Origin: Dehalococcoidales bacterium
Lineage (GTDB): Bacteria; Chloroflexota; Dehalococcoidia; Dehalococcoidales; UBA2162
Direction of reading: 5' to 3'
DNA length: 6,111 nucleotides
Assembly (NCBI GenBank): GCA_020343555.1
Contig: CP070800.1
Span: 621,754-627,864, forward strand
Position 1 is the stretch's first letter. Each line of letters opens with the position of its first letter. This document shows positions 5,859 through 6,111 of the stretch, piece by piece. A program made the position numbers and the translations under genes. Under the pieces are notes generated by a model. It was not told where the DNA came from and ran no database searches. It saw only the letters and a list, made by a program, of their open reading frames with translations.

Positions 5859-6111
5859 TCAGGAAAATTTTTCCGGATCCACCTCCCAGGGGCAGGTTTC
5901 TATATCCGGACAATATTTACAACTGGTTATCTCTCGTGATTTGTTACAGCCGCGAATGGGACACCGCTTGAAGGTAAAGAAGTCATCCTCTCCTTCATAG
6001 CGGCAACCATGACATTTTAGTTGTTCGGGTTCTACTGACTCGACACCGTGGTATTTCATAATCTCTTCCTGCCACCTTTTTATTACCTCAGGTTGAAGTG
6101 ATTCTCCGAAC
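5859..6111 (-). CDS. DUF3795-like cysteine-rich protein, N-terminus cut off by window edge
   Basis: The frame is open from position 6111 to the TGA at 5861-5859, giving the last 83 residues of a larger protein. It contains a family-like helix (LQPEVIKRWQEEI), then LKCHGCRYEG, KRCPIRGC, SCKYCPDIETC and a short tail. These correspond to the central cysteine cluster of DUF3795 proteins (C-x-G-C, then C-x-IR-x-C, then C-x-x-C and a last C). The hallmark N-terminal YCGLxC segment is not visible and should lie beyond 6111. The ATG at 6059 has a possible AGGA upstream but would exclude that segment, so it is more likely an internal Met. The tail (CPWEVDPEKF) is shorter than that of the complete DUF3795 protein at 2043-2513, and the two are clearly divergent. 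Function is unknown; metal binding is inferred from seven clustered cysteines. Confidence 0.75.
   Translation of the reverse strand, partial: FGESLQPEVIKRWQEEIMKYHGVESVEPEQLKCHGCRYEGEDDFFTFKRCPIRGCNKSREITSCKYCPDIETCPWEVDPEKFS

Noticed and set aside
5859..6059. A complete 66-residue protein starting at the ATG at 6059
   Set aside because: The frame stays open to the window edge, and the upstream residues fit the helix that normally precedes the DUF3795 cysteine cluster. A partial larger gene is therefore more likely.

Overview
All recognisable genes lie on the minus strand. They are packed head to tail, with gaps of about 60 bases or less and several overlaps. No convincing promoter or terminator is visible between them, so the window reads as one long transcription unit, or a few tightly linked ones, transcribed from position 6111 towards position 1. 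Strong Shine-Dalgarno sequences (AGGAGGTG type) precede several genes. Base composition is moderate. The mix of AlkD-like, DinB-like, DUF3795, GNAT and toroid-repeat proteins would fit an uncultivated bacterium (Dehalococcoidia-like Chloroflexota come to mind) or a methanogen-like archaeon. No marker gene here fixes the taxonomy, so this is only a guess.

In transcription order, the window opens at 6111 with the C-terminal part of a cysteine-rich DUF3795 protein. A DinB/YfiT-like four-helix protein follows at 5815-5321, then a cytoplasmic polysaccharide-deacetylase-fold protein at 5320-4412 that starts at the base after the DinB stop codon. Next come a small thioredoxin-like protein (4388-4077) and a GNAT acetyltransferase (4080-3568), coupled by an ATGA overlap. 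They are followed by a terpenoid-cyclase/prenyltransferase toroid-repeat protein (3556-2528), a second complete DUF3795 protein (2513-2043) and an AlkD-like HEAT-repeat DNA alkylation repair protein (2028-1378). The window ends with an ABC-2 type exporter: ATPase (1317-568), then the permease (578 to beyond position 1).

The only functional module that can be stated with confidence is the ABC exporter. The rest is a run of small, mostly soluble proteins. Several belong to families that bind metals or use thiols, or that deal with alkylation or acetyl transfer. This could be a stress or detoxification neighbourhood, but that is inference. I see no mobile element, CRISPR array, RNA gene or clearly new defence system. 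The points most worth a second look are the split thioredoxin-like/GNAT pair, the deacetylase with altered catalytic motifs, and two DUF3795 proteins in one gene run.
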